Shown piece by piece: positions 14,833 to 16,527 of a stretch of 16,527 nt of DNA. The notes beneath the pieces were generated by a model. That model worked only from the letters and a program-made list of their open reading frames with translations. It did not search any database and was not told the DNA's origin. Position numbers and translations under genes: made by a program. The DNA is from CAYNDB01 sp964395915. GTDB taxonomy: Bacteria > Nitrospinota_A > UBA7883 > JAJRTC01. The stretch covers positions 1-16,527 of the forward strand of contig CAYNDB010000052.1 in assembly GCA_964395915.1 (NCBI GenBank), in the 5' to 3' direction. Numbering within the stretch: position 1 is the first letter of the stretch; each line of letters begins with the position of its first letter.

Positions 14833-16044
14833 CTATTTACCTTGCCGGGAAACCGATATATTGTGATCTATCATCCTGCCAGCTTTGACTATAGACCCCA
14901 TCGGTAAAGTATTTGAAGCGCCTATGACAGAGTTATCGCCTATAAAGGCCCCAAGCTTGGTAAGTTCTGTATTCACCATTTTATTTTTTATCTTAACTGA
15001 TATCGGTTTGTAATCTATAGACCTGTTTATCGTCGTTGTCAAAGCGCCGAGATCGACATTTTCCCCAATAACAGAGTCGCCGATAAAAGAAAGCCTGCCA
15101 ACTTGAGTATTATTGAAAAGAACACAGTTTTTCAGCTCCGAGCCATGACCTATAACGCTGTTTGCGCCGATACATGTGTATGGGCGGATAAGGGCGTTGT
15201 GCCCTATAAAGGCCCCGGGGCCAATATACGATGGCCCCTCAAGAACCGCTCCGGCGCTTATTCTTACACCTTCCGCGATATGCACAGAACCAGTCAATAT
15301 AGAGTCTCGCACTACGACACTTTCATGTATTTCCGCGCTTTTCCATTTGCTCATAATGGATTTGTTTGCGGTAAGGATATCCCAGGGGTGTTCCATATCC
15401 AGCCAGTCGTCTTCCCATATGGATGCTTTAAGCTCATTTTTCTTAATCAGAGCTTTCAACGCTTTTTCCATATCGCCGCCAGATTTTTTCAGATAGCCAA
15501 AAAAATCTGTTGGCAATACAAACACTCCCGCCAGAACATAGTTGCCAAGACCACTACCACGCTTGGGTTTTTCGATAATTTTAGTTATTCCCATATCCTG
15601 ACCTAGATAAACGTTGCCATATTTTTCACCAGATTTTGTATGGCAAATCGCGGCGGTCGGCTGGTTGTTAAGCGAAAAAGATTGCGTGGTTACGCTGAAG
15701 ATATTGGCGGTGGTAAGCGTATCCGCGTACACAAGAAGGAAATGCTCACCGGGAGTAAATTTATCTTTCGCTTTCAAAATAGCGTGACCGATACCTTTCG
15801 GTTTTCCCTGGTCGATAAAATTTATCGCTACACCGGAAGAATGATCGTCCGCAAGGTAACTTCGCATCTTGTCAGCTCCATGACCGATCACCATATTGGC
15901 CGTGATAACACCTGCCTGCCTCAGCATGTTGAGCGTGTTATCTATCAGATATTGCCCCGCAACGGGTATCATAGGATTTGGCCTGGTGGAGGAAAAAGGA
16001 ACCATGGTGGAGCTGTGGCCCCCTGCCAATACAAGAGCTTTCAT
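14833..16044 (-). CDS. GlmU-like sugar nucleotidyltransferase/left-handed beta-helix protein with altered signature
   Basis: A two-domain protein of 403 aa. Residues 1-~230 have the nucleotidyltransferase Rossmann fold: MKALVLAGG, PMIPVAGQYLIDNTLNML, LLVYADTLTT (the metal-binding Asp108), EKPKRGSGLGNYVLAGVFVLP and WLDMEHPWDILTANKSIM. Residues ~240-403 are a left-handed beta-helix (SAGAVLEGPSYIGPGAFIGHNALIRPYTCIG and so on) like archaeal bifunctional nucleotidyltransferase/acetyltransferases. The normally invariant G-x-G-T-R...P-K-P is changed: Gly9-His-Ser11-Ser12-Thr13, and Asn23 replaces the catalytic lysine in RPNPM. Activity therefore cannot be assumed. It is the first gene of the amino-sugar operon, preceded by a good promoter. 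The ATG has no clear Shine-Dalgarno sequence, but it starts exactly at the family N-terminus. Confidence 0.85.
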   Translation of the reverse strand: MKALVLAGGHSSTMVPFSSTRPNPMIPVAGQYLIDNTLNMLRQAGVITANMVIGHGADKMRSYLADDHSSGVAINFIDQGKPKGIGHAILKAKDKFTPGEHFLLVYADTLTTANIFSVTTQSFSLNNQPTAAICHTKSGEKYGNVYLGQDMGITKIIEKPKRGSGLGNYVLAGVFVLPTDFFGYLKKSGGDMEKALKALIKKNELKASIWEDDWLDMEHPWDILTANKSIMSKWKSAEIHESVVVRDSILTGSVHIAEGVRISAGAVLEGPSYIGPGAFIGHNALIRPYTCIGANSVIGHGSELKNCVLFNNTQVGRLSFIGDSVIGENVDLGALTTTINRSIDYKPISVKIKNKMVNTELTKLGAFIGDNSVIGASNTLPMGSIVKAGRMIDHNISVSRQGK

Positions 16045-16084
16045 ATTTCTATATCATGATGTTGAAATTTGGAATAACTTTTTG

Positions 16085-16114
16085 ATTATACTACTTATAA
16101 AGCGTAACCCGCAA
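16085..16114 (-). promoter_or_regulatory. Sigma70-type promoter of the amino-sugar operon
   Basis: On the minus strand a perfect TATAAT (16090-16085) is preceded by an 18-nt spacer and TTGCGG (16114-16109; TTG plus C-region partly matching). Transcription would start near 16078 and give a 34-nt leader before the ATG at 16044. It is the only strong promoter-like sequence upstream of the five-gene run. Confidence 0.5.
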
Positions 16115-16173
16115 CCTGATTAAAGTGTTGACAGGATCTCGGTTTAGAAATAATTGCGTAATTGGAACGATGA

Positions 16174-16247
16174 TTGAGATTCTTCGTCGCATAGGCTCCT
16201 CAGAATGACGGAGTTACGTCATCCTGCGGAAGCCGAAGGGCTTTAAC
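16174..16247. repeat. REP-like imperfect palindrome
   Basis: Two arms face each other. CAGAATGACG (16201-16210) and CGTCATCCTG (16217-16226) form a 10-bp stem with one G-T pair around the 6-nt loop GAGTTA. The homology continues outward: GGCTCCT on the left against CGGAAGCC on the right, then TTCTTCGTCGC on the left against GAAGGGC on the right, with about seven bases missing in the right arm. The general motif GTCATTCTGAGGA..GAAGAATC is a widely scattered intergenic element in many bacterial genomes. Its function is unknown; it can end transcription or protect mRNA. Confidence 0.6.
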
Positions 16248-16322
16248 AATAGAAAATTTCAACCTGAGGTATTACCATATCAGCGTTGAAACGGGTTGTA
16301 TGGCCCTCATCTTAAAAAATAC

Positions 16323-16349
16323 GTTATGGATGATTGATGAATCCATAAC
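16323..16349. repeat. Perfect 9-bp inverted repeat
   Basis: GTTATGGAT (16323-16331) and ATCCATAAC (16341-16349) are exact reverse complements separated by 9 nt. It lies 31 nt before the tRNA and overlaps the possible tRNA promoter, so it could be a protein-binding site. As RNA it would be a short hairpin followed by a U-rich stretch, so a weak terminator is also possible. Confidence 0.4.
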
Positions 16350-16362
16350 AATGTGTTAATTT
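16334..16362 (+). promoter_or_regulatory. Weak candidate promoter for tRNA-Asn
   Basis: TTGATG at 16334-16339, a 17-nt spacer, and TAATTT at 16357-16362. Transcription would begin near 16369, about 11 nt before the mature tRNA. The -10 match is poor, so this rests mostly on position. Confidence 0.25.
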
Positions 16363-16379
16363 GTTTGTTTCTTTTCTGT

Positions 16380-16455
16380 TCCCCGGTAGCTCAGCTGGTA
16401 GAGCGGGTGGCTGTTAACCACCTTGTCGGCGGTTCGAATCCGTCCCGGGGAGCCA
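16380..16455 (+). tRNA. tRNA-Asn (anticodon GTT)
   Basis: A 76-nt cloverleaf. The acceptor TCCCCGG (16380-16386) pairs with CCGGGGA (16445-16451). The D arm is GCTC/GAGC. The anticodon stem GGTGG/CCACC encloses the loop CTGTTAA with anticodon GTT, which reads asparagine codons. The T arm is GGCGG-TTCGAAT-CCGTC with one wobble pair. Discriminator G and a genome-encoded CCA end the gene. All stems are intact. Confidence 0.96.
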
Positions 16456-16460
16456 ATTTT

Positions 16461-16490
16461 TCAGCCACTTATATAAGTTGGCTGATAATG
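16461..16490 (+). terminator. Hairpin after tRNA-Asn, likely terminator
   Basis: TCAGCCACTTAT (16461-16472) pairs with ATAAGTTGGCTGA (16473-16485) with a single bulged base, five nt after the tRNA. The following TAATGTTT is only moderately T-rich, so it is a probable but not classical intrinsic terminator. Confidence 0.5.
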
Positions 16491-16498
16491 TTTCCCCG

Positions 16499-16519
16499 AT
16501 GAGTTAGCTATGAGTTAGC
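16499..16519. repeat. Short tandem repeat at window edge
   Basis: ATGAGTTAGC occurs at 16499-16508 and 16510-16519, an 11-bp period, just downstream of the tRNA hairpin. All three forward frames contain stops here. Short direct repeats beside a tRNA 3' end sometimes mark integration regions, but the adjacent sequence is outside the window. Confidence 0.35.
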
Positions 16520-16527
16520 GTGAGAGC

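Larger units (their letters stand above)
16045..16379. other. 335-nt non-coding region between glm-type operon and tRNA-Asn
   Basis: No credible gene is present. It holds the minus-strand promoter (16085-16114), a REP-like palindrome (16174-16247), a 9-bp inverted repeat (16323-16349) and a weak tRNA promoter. A plus-strand TTGACA at 16128-16133 with TAATTG 17 nt later (16151-16156) is also present, but it has no gene close behind it. Confidence 0.8.

Noticed and set aside
15103..15606. 167-codon open frame antisense to the GlmU-like gene
   Set aside because: Explained by the codon pattern of the hexapeptide-repeat and Rossmann regions on the other strand; no start signal.
1..16527. CRISPR array, insertion sequence, phage, toxin-antitoxin or defence system
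   Set aside because: No regularly spaced repeats, transposase, phage or nuclease motifs are visible in any frame.

Overview
This window comes from a draft scaffold: there is one 100-N gap at 1924-2023. It appears to be from the chromosome of a Gram-negative bacterium. Supporting signs are type IV prepilins, a secretin-related protein, exported thioredoxin-fold and heme c proteins with Sec signal peptides, and genes for cytoplasmic amino-sugar synthesis. The base composition looks moderate (my impression, not counted), and several start codons lack a clear Shine-Dalgarno sequence. The gene set fits a Desulfobacterota- or Nitrospinota-like lineage, but that placement is a weak inference, since no marker gene is present.

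Layout. (1) 1-550: a promoter-like sequence and a small unknown gene on the + strand, ending in a palindromic spacer. (2) 550-3226, minus strand: four minor-pilin genes in the order mshC-, mshD-, mshO- and mshP-like. The last two are cut by the assembly gap, and the MshP-like protein has a large cysteine-rich, lectin-like C-terminal part. (3) 3269-4353, plus strand: a two-helix membrane protein translationally coupled to a short secretin-related periplasmic protein, divergent from the pilin operon across only 42 bp. (4) 4559-4885: thioredoxin. (5) 4950-6556, minus strand: a MinD/FlhG-type ATPase overlapping a J-like/RodZ-HTH fusion. (6) 6761-7264: exported TlpA/ResA-like thioredoxin. (7) 7478-7996: DUF1648 membrane protein. 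(8) 8003-8575: exported Tll0287-like (DUF3365) heme c protein. (9) 8663-16044, minus strand: five closely spaced genes starting from a good promoter. They are a GlmU-like nucleotidyltransferase/left-handed beta-helix protein, GlmS, a long phosphohexomutase, a second left-handed beta-helix acyltransferase, and an exported spermidine-synthase-fold/TPR protein. (10) 16045-16527: an intergenic region with a REP-like palindrome, then tRNA-Asn(GTT), a hairpin and a short tandem repeat at the window edge.

How the genes fit together. The first four genes of the minus-strand operon cover all the steps from fructose-6-phosphate to UDP-GlcNAc (amination, phosphomutase, acetylation, uridylylation). However, acetyltransferase-type beta-helices occur twice, and the nucleotidyltransferase has lost signature residues, so either the division of labour is unusual or the product is a different nucleotide sugar. 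The pilin cluster and the secretin-like pair probably serve a type IV/MSHA-like pilus or pseudopilus. Its major pilin, motor ATPase and platform protein are not in the window. The most unusual items are the altered GlmU-like enzyme, the exported spermidine-synthase fold, the ATPase/J-HTH pair and the lectin-like minor pilin. I found no CRISPR array, insertion sequence, phage gene or clear defence system.
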